A stretch of DNA of 64,000 bases from assembly GCA_024036415.1 (NCBI GenBank), contig JAMWET010003871.1, forward strand, positions 535,501 through 599,500, written 5' to 3'. How positions within the stretch are numbered: the stretch's first letter is position 1; each line of letters starts with the position of its first letter. A model generated the notes under the pieces. It worked only from the letters and a program-made list of their open reading frames with translations, ran no database searches and had not been told where the DNA came from. Shown here one piece after another: positions 1 to 12,734 of this stretch. The stretch is from Prochilodus magdalenae (lineage: Eukaryota; Chordata; Actinopteri; Characiformes; Prochilodontidae). The position numbers and the translations under genes were made by a program.

Positions 1-188
1 TCCAGAGCGACTTACAAGGTTAATCGTATTACAGGTAGGCCAGTGTAGTGTTAGGAGTCTTGCCCATGGACTCTTATTGGTGTAGCACAGCCAAATCACC
101 CAGACCAGGAATCGAACCCCAGTCTCCCACATGGAGACTGGAGCTTCTTAGGGGTCAGGGATGTTATCCGCTGCGCCACACCAACCAC
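1..188 (-). repeat. tRNA-derived SINE (copy 1, tail cut by window start)
   Basis: On the minus strand it begins with a tRNA-like head: GGTTGGTGTGGCGCAGCGG (A-box-like) and GGTTCGATTCC (B box). The body is TACACCAATAAGAGTC...GGGCAAGACTCCTAACACTAC, and it ends in GTAAGTCGCTCTGGA at the window edge. It is the same family as 35276-35499. Confidence 0.85.
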
Positions 189-499
189 AATTCCTCCCTA
201 TAGCCAGAACTGAATTGTTGTCATTAAATCTATTTATAATGAGTCTAATAATAATAGTTATTTATTCCACTTGAATTCCACCATGAAATAGATTGCAACA
301 TCAGAGGTTTGGTATTACTAATTGTCAAACTGAAGCTTTTGAAAATTTGTACTGATCAGCAATCTGTTAATCAATCTGTAGTCAATTAAATGTTCTAAAT
401 TCAGCATCTCGAGAGATATTTAGAATGGTGTGTCCTGTCATGGAAACTAAAGTGTTGGTGCCTGCGATCATACTATTGATAACTTCTTATCTCCATTAG

Positions 500-3400
500 A
501 TGACGCTGATGCAAGGGAGCAGGCTGGCACACTTCCTTCGGAGGAGCGAACCCTCCAGAATGGTTCACTGGAAGAGGAAGACGACGATGACGAGGAGGAC
601 GAGAACAATGAAGATGGGTCTAAAAGGGGGAGGAGTGGAGCAGTATCTAAGAAAGCGAAGAAAAGTGGTGAGGAGAAGCAAAAACAGAAAAGGAAGTACT
701 CGCGTTTGTCTATGCTTCGTCGCCGACGTTGTGCTCGAGACGAGGACGAGAGTGACCTGAGTGAGGGCTTTGAGAGTGATGAAGAGGAGGAGGAAGAGCA
801 CGGAGGGGCCACAGACGGACTGGGTGTCTGCAGGGCCCCGGCTAATTCTCTGGGGAAGGAGGGACGGTGCAGAGAGGGAGCCTGGGAGAGCGGCTCTGAG
901 GAGGAAGAAGAAGGAGGCACAGCCTTCGACGTGGAAACTGACTCGGACATGAACAGCCAAGAGTCACGCTCCGATCTGGAGGACATGGAGGATGCTGAAA
1001 GCCCGGCACAGGAACAGCAGCAGCAGGAAGAGGAGGAGGAGGAGCAGCAGCAGTCGCAACAGCAGCCGCCACAGGACGAACACTCCACCCCTCCACCTAC
1101 TAACGGGCCTCTGCTGTCCAGTGATCCTAACATAAGCAGTAATCTGCAGGCCATGTCCTCGCAGCTCTTTCAGGCCAAGCGCTGCTTCCGCCTTGCACCC
1201 ACCTTCAGCAACGTGCTGCTGAGGCCTTCCAGTGCCTCTAACCCTGCTCCTGATGCAGACCGTGCCCCCTCTCAAGAAGCCACACCCCCTCCTGGAGACT
1301 TATCTGGCAGTGCTACCCCAGAAATCGCTAATGGAACCAATGATAATGGTATGTTTATTTGAGCTTTGTTTATTCGTTTAATTTGTTTGGGTTTTTTGAG
1401 CTTTTAAAATCCTTTCTCTTCTCTTTCCAGATGTTGAGTCTGATGCAGAAGACAGCGAGCATAGTAACCAGTCATTTCACAGCGAGAAAACACTATCTGA
1501 GAGACTGGAGATTCTGACCAATCAAGGCCTCATTCAAGTTGTGAAGGTCTTTGTGGACTGGTTGAGGACAAATACCGACATCATTCTTATGTGTGCACAG
1601 GTATAGCAGCCCAGCGTCAATATTGGTAATGCACAGTTAAGGCATTTTCAATAACATGCTTATGCTTTTCTGTGGAGAGCCTTGTAGAATTGATTTACTG
1701 CTGAGATCTCTGTCTTACTCAATAGGCACAAGTCTAGCCATTCATTTGCAGCAGCACAAATCAGCTGCACCCCTAGAACAGTTAGCTAACTAGGTATTTA
1801 GAAAGTTTAGTAAGGAGTTTGTTTGGTTTCATTTAAATGATGTGCTAAATTACCCCCTGGCTCTAGCCTAAGGAAATACATGCATTTATTAAAGATTGAT
1901 ATTCGGTTGTGCAGGTTTTACCGGCTTTCTGCATTTTGTCTTCCCCCAGAGTTCCCAGAGCTTGTGGAACCGCCTCTCTGTGCTGCTTAACCTACTACCT
2001 GATGGGAACAAGATGTTAGAAGCAGGTTGGCTTAATTTAATGTATCTCTGTTCTAAAGAAGCCTCATTCCATATTCCTACATGAATTGCATATATAAAGT
2101 CAGTGACCCATGTCTTGACTGTGTGACAGAGTTGGGGTTAAAGAAGGAGGTGAGAGAACTGGTAACGGAGAGTGAGCAGCCTGAACTTGCGCAGACAGTG
2201 CTGCTGCCAGAGGACCAGGCACTGCGCCACCTTCCCGCACTTAGCCTGGCCCACCGCCGGCTGGATTTCACCAGCCACAGACCTAGCCTCAGCCCCCTGC
2301 AGGAGGTAGGACCCTCACAGGGTGGTCATTGGAAGCTAATTCAGAGTTTGAATCCTGTTTAAGGCATTTACAGAGTGCAGGCAGTGTGATACCACAAATA
2401 CGTGTATGTTCTGTGAAGTATTTGCATAAAGTGCTGGTTATGTTTGTATGATCCTAACTAGAGGTTAAGGTATAACCCTATATAATGCATCTGTGTGTCA
2501 TTGAACTGGAGGTAGCGAATCAGTGACGTGGATTTTAAAATGTTAAGACTGGTTATAATCAAGTTACACTTTGGTTTACATATCATAGCCAAAAGACTAC
2601 TATTCAAAAATGCATACGTATTTACTTTATTCTCCAACCGCATAAATGAATCATCCACTCACATTTATATAATTGCTTTGTGTTGTTTTTGTTTGTTTAT
2701 TAATTTATTTATTTATATTATTATAATATTATAAATTTTATATACATTTTTTCTGTCCCTATTCTCTGTCTCCATGATGCCAGTGTGTGGTGCGCTTGTG
2801 CTGCATTCGTAGCTTTGGCCACTTCCTCACTAATCTCCAAGGCAACGTGTTGCACTTCAATCCAGAGGCAGGTATTTTCACCAGCATCAGCCAATCGGAA
2901 CAGGAGAACTTGGTTCAGCAGGCGAAGGCCCAGTTTCGCATGGTAAGAGACGGGCTGATCCAGTTTGACCAGTATTGTGTTTACTAACTCAGACCACTTA
3001 CTGCTGCATGTTAATCACTTTCTTTTTTTTCTTTTTCTTTCGTTCTTTTTTTTTTTGGGTGGGGTGGGTGGCGGCTTACACAAAAATGATTTTAGAGTAC
3101 AGGTTTTTTTTTTTTTAATTGAGCTACACTTTTTTACTGTTAAAATGCAAGACACATTTAGGACACACTGTGAGTGTCATTCCAAAAGTATTTTATGAGT
3201 CCAACCTAAAAAAAAGTAACTCTAATTAGTTGCAAGCAAATTAATTGGGTTTATTCAACTGAAACAAAAGTACTTTCAATGATCAATTTTTTTTCTCCTT
3301 AATCAAAGTCATTTTTTGGGTTCAGTAAAACTAGTTCAGTATCTTGTAACAAATTAGGAGTAACTTTTTAGGTTTCACATTTTACAGTGCATTTCATATT

Positions 3401-6400
3401 GAGTTCTATGCTCTTTCTTACTAAGAATGTTAACCCTGTACAACTTTTTCCGAGAACTCAAATTCTGTATTTCTGAATTCGTAGTAAGACCAATCTCAGT
3501 CTTTCCCTGAAACCTGGCCTACGTTATGTTCAAACAGCTTATATAAATTAAAAGAACGAGCCCCCGAGCTATAACGCTAGAATCTATAGTTGAAGCAGTG
3601 CCACTTACTTAGAGCACCAATAAATGATAGGGTACACAGGCCTGTGGAGAGGAGTGCGTGTTCTTTCATACAGCCTTGCCATATTTGTGAGGCTTTCTTG
3701 AGAGTCTGATGTTGCTAGGCAACCATGCTGCCCTTACGGGGTAGAACAAATGCTGATTAAAGTGCTGCCTTGCTGTTCTGCAGCCCCGTCAATAAAGCTG
3801 GCAAGGCTGTAGAAGCCTAAAATAATGTGTTCCTAGGCACAGGGAACTTGAGCAAAGTAAACACTCTTTTGAGAAGACTGTTAAGATTCTGAAAATACAG
3901 TCCTAACTTTTCTAATCGTTTCACGCTGCCGATCTTTTCTCTTATGTGTCGTCCTGTTTGTCAGCGAAATGCTTTAGTCTTCCTCTCAGGACATGTGGGA
4001 AAATGGAAAGAGCAAGCCTTGGGTCAGTGCAGCTCATTAATGGTACATTGTCCCTGTTTTTGCAGGCTGAAGAGGAGGCACGCAGGAATAGGCTCATGCG
4101 GGACATGGCACAGCTACGTTTGCAGGTTTGACTCTTACACTTCATAATAATATTAGTAAGTTTTGCTGATATTTAGACCTGCATTGAATATTTATACATT
4201 TATTTAAACCTGGAGATGAGAGGTGGGTGTTATGGCCAAAATCTGGAACTAGTTACAATGAGGTTTATTTTATTTGTTGTGACATCTAATTAGTAGAGAC
4301 ACTTTAACCTGTCTGTGGGCCCTGGATCTCCAGGTGGTTGTGGGCCCTATCCAGTTACACATGGTGTTTAAAAGCCTGTAAACGGCTCCACAGTGACTCC
4401 AGCCATTAAGTACCATAATTGATGCTGTACTGTCATTGTTGAAGTTTGAAATTAAACTTCTCCATACCACCTTAAATGGTGCTGCAGTTACATTGTGGCA
4501 TCTGTCTGTAGCGGGCTATTTCACATGAGACTCCCCTTAATAATAGGCCAACAACTGAATAATTCTGGAATAAAAAATACGAGTAAAAACTGACAAAAAT
4601 GGAGATGCATGCTTTTCTTTGGACATAAAAATTAAGTATGCTCAGTGTCTTACGAGTCTGTTTAGAACAAATATTTATAGCCTCACATACGGAGAAGCGC
4701 TTTCTGCTAGGAAGTAGTTCAGAGAAATTAGACACACAGCTCCTTATAAGAAAATGCAGGGCTTGGAGTAATGCATTTCTCTGTCGATCACTGCAGTTGG
4801 AGGTGTCCCAGCTGGAAGGCAGCCTGCAGCAGCCCAAGGCCCAGTCGTCCATGTCCCCGTACTTAGTGCCTGATACATCTGCTCTCTGCCAGCATCTGAA
4901 CCTGCTCAGACAGCTGGCTGCCAGCGGCTGCTTTATCATCATCATCCCCCGCACAGGTCAGAAGCGTCTTCATTTATCTTAGTCTTAAAAGTCTGCGGTT
5001 TTAAATTTATATATATATTCTAGTTGTTTAGTCTTAATCATCGGTTGCTAGACAATATTATCTCTTCATAAAGCCATCATGATCAAGTTTTAGTTGACAG
5101 TGTTTTTTTTTTTTTAACATAGTTACAGTTAACAGTTCAGTTGTCTTGTCTTTTTTGGTCATTGAATGCACCTGTAAAGTACAAGCCTAAAGTGGCCAAA
5201 TTGGGTAATTATCTTGAGCAGAAAACATTCTGCAAGCATGCATGTATTTAAATTAGCTACCAAATTAATAAATGAAACATTACTCAGGCTGTGCTGTACA
5301 TATGTTAATCCAGCAAGTTATAAATTGGAACTTTTTTTCTTAAGCTCTGTGACATGTCTCTTTTTATGTTTATATTTTATTTAGATACATTCAATCCAGT
5401 GCACTCCTTTCCCCTACTTAGATTGTTGTGGCACAGTATGATTGTTTAGGGCTAAAAGGTCGTTGTTCAGTTTAACGGAACACCGTTTTGTTTTGTTCAT
5501 CACGAGAGCTGCCATTTTTAATAAACACAATCTATATAAACGACTAGACATTGTCTTAAGTTTTAAATTATGTATAGACTTCACATAGTAACACAATGCT
5601 TTTAAGCTAGAACATTCAGAGGCATGTAAACTTCCATATGTTGTGACATCACGACTTGTCTAGGATATGAGCTTCAGGGTTCAAGCCTCAAGAAAAAAAA
5701 AGGATGTTCTGGTATTTTTGGTCTAAAAACAGACCTGAACCTTAGTTAATAGAAAATGATCGCAATTTAAATCGCAGGTGCAATATTATTCAGAAAGATT
5801 GCAATTAAATATTTTCCCGAAATCATGCATTTGTAATGAAGTCTAATGACTGGTAAACAATGTGATGTAGTCAATTGGATTACCCATCACCATTTGTGTA
5901 TTTGTATGGTTATCACTATATCTTAGACTTACCTGTTCGTGTTGAGTTAGTGTGTTGGCCAAAAAGCAGGCAAAGCAGTCAGAGCTCAGTCTCAGTCTGA
6001 GCTCATTCTTGAGCATGCCTACGGGCCCAATTAGCTCAAGGGAGGGGTGAGGTTAACCATGTTAACCATTAACCGGTAACCATGCTAGCCTACATTGGTA
6101 AGATTATAGATGTGCGCACTGTACACCAGCGATCTTAGTAAAGGTTAAACCAGGCCTGTGATGACCGAGGTACTTGCACTGTAAGTCAGCACAGTGAAGG
6201 AGAATAGTTGGTTCCAGGTGTATAGGGGTGGGGCTTGGCTTATAAAAGGGGCAGGGCAAGTTATAGTACAGGGTTCTTAGTTCAGATGTGCCCTTCTCAT
6301 GCCAGAGAGTAAAGAGCTAATGACAGAGGAGGTCCTATGACTTTGCAGTCTAGGCTATATGCTTACCTACACCGTCCAGAGTAAGGGAGTATCTGTTTAA

Positions 6401-9296
6401 ACACCCTTCGGTTTCTGTATGTAGTCATTTGTTTATATGTTTGTTCTCCCACTTTGTGTAAATAAACGTCACTAAAAGGAAACTATCCGCTGAAGTCATC
6501 CTCTCTGTCCCAACGCCTCGATCACTTAGCCCAACATACCCAGCATTGTCACAATCACAGTCAGCTTATATAATCAGAAGTTTAAGAGCAGAAAAACATA
6601 TTTTACAACTTTTTTGAATGTTCCGTAAGGTTAAAAAAAAAAAAAAACACATTTCAGTGTTTGAATAGTGGGAAAAAATAATCTTGTCTGTAGTTTTTAA
6701 TTAATTATTTTTTTAATTAGGTTTGTACTTTATTAAACGCGCACACACAAATAAAAGAATACACAGGTGTGGGCACATGATTAAAATGTTTGTACTTTCT
6801 CATCAGTGATCGATGGACTTGATGTTCTAAAGAAAGAAACCCCAGGTGCAAGAGATGGCATTCGTTTCCTTGAGTCTGAGTTCCGTAAAGGAAACCGGTA
6901 TGAGTACTTCACTGTTCCTCTCCTTTTATTTTGTTCATTTATGTTTTAACTTGCAAAATGCATTTTCTTTCTCCTTTCTGAATAGACAAAATCCCTTAAT
7001 CCCTGTCTGTAAAACAGCCCCTGCAAGACATACTTATATTATGATGAATCAGGCCATTACCTGGATGGTTTTTCGTAACAATAAGATTTTTTAAGAGTTC
7101 GTTGTGCAAAAAATATAATGGGTTAGGAGTTATGAGTTTAGCACTGTATGTCCACTTGTACGTTTTGTTCTTGTATAATATCTCTGCCTATTGCTGGTAA
7201 ACAATTCTGTGATGTGTTTGGAATGCAAAACAAAGGAATATGTATCAGACATGTCTGTGGAAGTAAATATGATGATGCACTATGTGTTACATCACAGCTC
7301 ACACTGAATAAATCGTAGCTTCACGCTGTTTTTTCTAGATGTTTTAAGAAGCTATCGAAAACCTAAATTATATCTAGTTCACTTGGTCTAATCCAGTTTT
7401 GTCTGATCTTTCTAAATTGTCATTTGTCAGTTATGTAATGGACTCCATGTGGGAAAAATAGCCATTGTTGCCCTTATGTGTCTTTAGAACAATGGACAAA
7501 GACCAATTTGACCGTTTTGTGATTAGCTAAAAGGGGCAGCTGTTTGCATAAAGTACAGATGAGCTGAACCTATTTTTCTGAACAGGCTGAATTTGCTGTG
7601 AAATTTTGCTTCCACTCGTTCATACCTGCTTTACAACTGCAGATACACTGTTTTAACTGCGTTTAAGCCACTTTGTCCTCCATGTAATAATTCAGCTATC
7701 TGTCCCCCCACCCACCTTGCTATCTCTCCATTCCCGGTCTGTGCTGCAGATATATCCGCTGCCAGAAAGAGTCAGGGAGGAGCTTTGAGAGGGACAAACT
7801 GAAAAGACAGGATATTGAAGCCTGGTAAGCCTGAAACAAGCACTCGTTAATTGATCTGATTTATGATGTTTCAAATGCTCCAAGTGTTGCTCGCGATTCT
7901 TTCTGTAGAGCATGACTCTAAGAGGGGGCTTGTGTTCAGCTTTCTGGTAAATCAAACAGTGAGCTTGCAGATTAGTCTTGTTTATGAGTGTTTCTAAATA
8001 TTTTGTTTCCATGTGGTTGCAGGCACCTCTACAAGATGGTGGACAGCTGCCGTCAACTGACAGGCTCTCAAAACAGTGGAGATGAAGACACAGCTGGCAT
8101 GGTGACCATTCTAACCGGGCATGCAGTAGCAGAATTGACTGAAAGATCAGCTCAGATGAAGGTTCGTCAGTTCGTGGAATAGAACAGAAGCCGGAGCTAG
8201 TAATGCGTCTCCGACTGTGGCGTTTAGCTCTGGGATGCCAGTGCTGTGCGTGCTCTGTTTCATGCATGCTAAATTTGGTGACATGTGCAGCTGTCCAAAA
8301 GCACGTTCACTGGCTGTCTGTCTACCTGCCTATTTTTAGGGGCTCTCGAGAGTTGACACATAATTAGCGTTGTAGTTAGGACCCCTAAACTCAGTCCATG
8401 GGCTAGGTGAGGATTACTGGTGTTGGTGGAACACTTGGACTGTAAAGCGATGTGAATCCAACTTAAAGCTATGACATAAGGTTAGATAATGCTGTTGTAA
8501 TGACAGTGATACAGTCTGTTAGTACTGATCAGTAACGCAGGATGGTCCAGATGGTGTGACCAGCCTAGGGTCTGCCAAAGAGCCTCTCCTGTGCAAGGAC
8601 ACACAGAGATGACTAAGGAAAAACATTTCAATTCAATTTGATATTAGAATTTGTAAGATAATATTCAGCTTTGCTGCTTGCTATGAAAGGAATTTCCGGG
8701 TGGCTCCTTTAAACAGATTGGAACATCCCATTTGCTGTTGTCTGTTTATTGCAAATATGTGAATACGGCGTATCACATTACAAATGACGTGAATGGAAAT
8801 AAAATGCGTTGTGTTTTATGCTGGTCTGCAAGCAGCCATTCAAACTGTTCTGTAGGTCACAGATCAACAGTGAAACTCGAGCACGGTCTGCAGTTTTCTC
8901 ATGTAAATTGCATAGATAATAAATAATAACTTTGTTTTTCATATATGAACACTTACATAATGAACTTTTATGCGTTTGTTAGATCTGGAATCTAGAACCT
9001 TTTGTTTGCTGTTAAACATGGTTTTGTGCCAGCTGCAGTCGTTATCCTTCCTTTCATTAGCTACCTGTCCTTGAGCAGGACTTTGAACATGTTATTACCC
9101 ATGTTAGTCTCATTGCTCCAGTGTAAACGTCCCTATCTCTGTTTCCATGTTGGTTTGTTCCCATACGGGGATAACATCGTTCTCTCGTGTTTTCTCTTCC
9201 GCTTCCTGACAGTCGGCCATCCAGGCAGTGGCAGCGGCAGGCATGGAGCTAAAGAACATCATGGAGTTCTACAGGCAGTGGAAGGAAATGGGCTGA
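500..9296 (+). CDS. smg5: SMG5, nonsense-mediated mRNA decay factor (3' part of gene, 11 coding exons)
   Basis: SMG5 acts in nonsense-mediated mRNA decay with SMG7 and UPF1, helping to dephosphorylate UPF1 and start decay. Exons seen: 500-1348, 1431-1600, 1950-2025, 2130-2305, 2784-2942, 4066-4125, 4797-4956, 6807-6897, 7750-7824, 8023-8161 and 9213-9296 (stop TGA 9294-9296). All introns are GT-AG and all phases agree, giving 678 residues after a split first codon. Human SMG5 is about 1016 residues, so roughly the first third (14-3-3-like part) lies before the window. Residues 1-200 are acidic and lysine-rich low-complexity sequence with a basic patch (KRKYSRLSMLRRRRC). Residues 284-480 are helical, and about 468-512 form a coiled coil (AEEEARRNRLMRDMAQLRLQ). 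The PIN-like domain runs from about 515 to the end. It keeps one acidic residue in VPDTSAL (D522) and the family motifs FIIIIPRTVIDGLD, GARDGIRFLE, RYIRCQKE and the terminal EFYRQWKEMG. The SMG5 PIN domain is known to lack the full catalytic set, unlike SMG6. The identification is very secure. Confidence 0.97.
2943..4065 (+). other. smg5 intron, no feature recognised
   Basis: AT-rich intron sequence with several T runs (3020-3056, 3103-3117). I see no exon, RNA gene or clear mobile element. Confidence 0.7.
4957..6156 (+). other. smg5 intron before the possible LTR
   Basis: AT-rich sequence with an overlapping GGTTAACCATGTTAACCATT AACCGGTAACC palindromic cluster at 6051-6080. No exon recognised. 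Confidence 0.6.
6157..6553 (+). mobile_element. Possible solo LTR in smg5 intron
   Basis: About 397 bases begin TGTGATGACC and end CATTGTCACA (TG...CA with short inverted ends). Inside, in the right order, are a TATA box (GGCTTATAAAAGGGGC near 6237) and a poly(A) signal (GTAAATAAACG near 6459) about 95 bases before the end. This order suits a retroelement LTR. No matching target duplication was found and no internal retroelement coding region is present, so the left border may be wrong. Confidence 0.4.
8162..9212 (+). other. Last smg5 intron, no feature recognised
   Basis: Unique-looking intron sequence between the last two coding exons. Donor is GTTCGT (weak) and acceptor CCTGACAG. No extra exon needed for the frame. 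Confidence 0.7.
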
Positions 9297-9352
9297 AAGG
9301 CACGGAGGGACAGGGGACCAGCCCGGCGCTCAGCTGATCACACATTCACTCC

Positions 9353-9385
<33 letters not shown>

Positions 9386-10475
9386 CCATTCTATAGCTCT
9401 GTCTGTATCTGCGTCTCCAGGATTATTACAAAAAAAAGCAAATCAATCTACTTATGGACGGAGAGATGGAAAGATTGAGGGTGCATACGTGTTTGGAGAA
9501 AGGGACGGTCAGAGGCATGGGGGCTTAAACATGAAAGCAGTGGCCCTTCGACCCCAATGTAGTAGGAGGAAAAACTCCTAACGGGTTGGAGTAAGGTAGG
9601 GAGATGCAACACTGGCTTAAGTGTGCCTGGCTTTACTACAGCCAGGTATATACTGAGGAAATGAGTATATATGTGTGGAGAGAGAAATACACAACACATG
9701 CATACACATACACGGAAAACAAACCGTTAAGTATAAATATATAGAGCAAGGTTTCGACTTTTGATTTCCTCCTTTTCCTGTGTTCTTGTTGAGAGGGAGT
9801 AGTGTCTAACTGGTAGGTGGCAGCAAGGACAGTGCAGTAACCACAGAGCAAGAGTAGTTATCCCTGAGCGGAAAGGCAAGGCCAAGAACATTAGTTTTGG
9901 GGCTAAATACGCAGGGACTCTTTGACTCCTGGGTTCACGAAGGATTCAGATCATTGGATGTAAAAAATGTTTTTTTTTTTTTTTTTTGGATGGTTTTTCC
10001 TATGTGGCTGCTTTTTTCCTTTCCTTTTTTTTTGTTTTTGCTGTGTTCTTGACTAATGTATTGTGTTCATCTGAGTATGAAAATGATGGATTGTAAGGCA
10101 GATGGCTGGTTTTATTTGATTTTATTTTTGTATGTTGTATTGTATTATTGCTTTTGTATGCTGTGCTGATCTCACGGGAACGACCTCGGCCTCGTAGAAG
10201 CCTGAAAGAAGTTGTTTCAGCCATTCTCCATCTCATACTTTCGTTAGCTGTTAAGGGCGGGTGGCGGCGCGGTGCAAGTTTTATCTGGCCCTGATCATGA
10301 GCCCAGCCGTTATTGCTAACATTTGTGAAGGTAGTTTTGTTCAACTCTAAACATGAGCTTCTTGCCCATTTACCATCACTACCCATAGTAGTTGTTCCGT
10401 ACTGCACAGTGCTAAGGAAATCGGTGTATGTGTGAGGCCATGCATTAAACAATAAAAAAGAAAGAAATCTCATGG
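9297..10475 (+). other. smg5: smg5 3' UTR
   Basis: About 1.18 kb of non-coding sequence follows the smg5 stop codon. It contains a CT microsatellite at about 9352-9386, a run of about 19 T at 9970-9988 and no credible reading frame. An ATTAAA at 10444-10449 and an AATAAA at 10451-10456 lie close together and are followed by GT/T-rich sequence (TTGTGG, then TTTTTGCTGGGGTTCTGG), as expected for a cleavage and polyadenylation site. The exact end is inferred. Confidence 0.7.
10444..10456 (+). terminator. Polyadenylation signal pair of smg5
   Basis: Overlapping-context ATTAAA (10444) and AATAAA (10451), with a T/G-rich downstream element within 50 bases, form the first good poly(A) site after the smg5 stop. 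Cleavage is expected at about 10470-10480. Confidence 0.65.
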
Positions 10476-10659
10476 AACAAGTTGTGGAATATCATCCTTT
10501 TTGCTGGGGTTCTGGTACCGCTTTTGTTTTTCTGATACTGAGCAGCAGATACACCATGAGCGGATGCAGAAGACACATTGTTTCTTGATATTGAGTTTCT
10601 ATGTATAAAAAACAAAACTGAAAACTGTGATGTTCCCATGTTAAAACGTAGCATCAGTG

Positions 10660-11430
10660 CCGAGGGCCTGGGGTAGCTATGCTAATGGCATACAAAAAGT
10701 CTCCCAGTTCTTAAGCCTACCAATCTCACATTGTCCACTTAGCCAAAGTAGGTCTCTGTGTCCCCGTCCCTCAACACTATTCCAGTCTCGTGCCCTCAAC
10801 TGTTCTGGGCCCCCTGCCCGGATCTCATCATGGCTCTGGCCCTTGTGCCACCCAGTCAAAAGATGGCCAGGCTCTGCCCTACTTTTGGGGGGCAAATTAC
10901 TTTCATCCCTGTCCCTGTGCCCAAATGAACCCAGCGGCTTCAGAGGCATGGACAAAGGAGGGTAAAGAAGTGTCACCAGAGCAGAAAACGTATCCTGACT
11001 AATCAGTTGTGTTTGTGTCATTACAGGCATGCCTAAAAGTAGATATTAAAAGTAATATGACATAAAAGCCAGGCATAATTACAAAATATTTCAGCTCAAG
11101 CTGCTTCAGTTCTCTTTACTGCTACAAATAACACAGGCTCTTGGTCAGTATACACCATCATTACCGATTACGAATAGGGTTTTATCCCGTTTCCCCCGAA
11201 AACACAATCTGGTCTCAGCAGAATGCTGCTTTCTCAAGCCAGGCTACATAATATGGTGGAAACGTAGGATCAGAGATTCTTGATTTTTCATTTCGGCTGC
11301 TTTGAATACAAGGACAACACTCCTAATGGGCCTGTGATTACTTCAGTTAGACCATAAAAGACGCGTGTAATTACTGCAGGCTGGAAGTACTCATCCTGTA
11401 ATTAAGCCATTAATTACTTCCAGATTTTTT
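10660..11430. other. Intergenic block with homeodomain-type TAATTA motifs
   Basis: A less repetitive, moderately GC-rich piece (10660-11000) followed by a stretch rich in GATTAC/TAATTAC motifs (GTGATTACTTCAG, GTAATTACTGCAG, GTAATTAAGCC, TTAATTACTTCCAG at 11333-11422). It may be a conserved regulatory element; no gene is recognised on either strand. Confidence 0.25.
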
Positions 11431-12734
11431 TAAAAAGCTGTTTCATAAGCAACCCGAATATCATTTTCTGAATTATAATAGAATTGAATCATAATCAGTT
11501 CATTCAGTCATTCATATTATCATTTTAAGCATCAAAGCCATGTATTCTTTTTTTAATTCTATTATATTTTTTCACATAGCTATAATGCTATTTACAATTT
11601 ACATTTACAATTGTTTATTTTTATGTTCATATGCAGATATTTTGGGTATATTTTTAAAGCTGCAGGTTAGTCGGTAGTAAAATAAACATATGCATAAAGT
11701 TGTCTCATAATTGGATTTTGTAATAATATACATTAATTATAAATTAAATGTTACATTTTTTAGTTATTCTATTTAATAAAATAGTCAGTTTATTATTATA
11801 TTATTTTAGGTCAGGAATTTCTGTTGTGAGCTCACAAAATATTAAACCAAGACTACAAATAGTTTTAATATAGTATATTGTGATATTGATGTCACAATAT
11901 ACTATATTGAGGCCACAAATTACTAGGCCATGAATACACCGGTCACAAAATGCTATGCTGAGCCCCCAAATGATTATATTGAATTTACAACTCCAGTTCC
12001 AAACCAGTTGGGATGTGCAGGGAAAACAAATGCAGGTTAAAGCTGTATCGTACTAAAAAGAAGCCGTATGTCAACATGGTCCAGAAATGCCACGAGACAA
12101 AGTGAAAAACTGTTCTGTGGTCAGATAAAATTAAATCTGAAATTCTTTTTGCAGACTTAAGAAGTGAGGGACCATTCAGCTTATCAGCGCATAATTCTAA
12201 ACCCTGGTATGGGGTCACATTAGTGCCTATGGCGTGAGCAGCTTACACATCTGGAAAAGCGCTATACATGTTGAACAGCATACGCTCCCATCCAGATCTA
12301 TTTTCAGGAAAGGCCTTGCATGTTTAAGTAAGATGATGCTAAACTACATACTGCATCCATCACAACAGCATGGCTTCTCAAAAGAAGAGTCTGGGTGCTG
12401 AACTGACCTACAGACAACATTTGGTGCATCATGAAACGAAAAATGTCGGCAAAGACGACGAGGCACTGTTGAGCAGCTAGAATCAAACATCAGACAAGAA
12501 TGGAACAATATTCCTCTCCCAAATGTCCAGCAACTGGTCTCCTTACTTCCCAGATGTTTATAGACCGATGTTAAAGAAGAGGAGATGCCACACAATGGTA
12601 AACAAGGCCCTGTCCTGACTCTTTTGAGATGGGTTGCTGCCAAGTTCAAAACGACGCCACAGTTTTTACGAAATGGTAAAGTGCCCCACTGTCAACATCT
12701 GATATGTGTTCAGTGTACTCCTGTGAATAAAATA

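Noticed and set aside
468..1154. Serine/cysteine-rich frame on the minus strand
   Set aside because: It is the antisense of the acidic smg5 exon; GAG/GAA/CAG codons read backward give serine, leucine and cysteine runs.
10677..11030. 117-codon minus-strand frame downstream of smg5
   Set aside because: No recognised domain and no splice context. Possibly conserved non-coding DNA, but coding is not supported.
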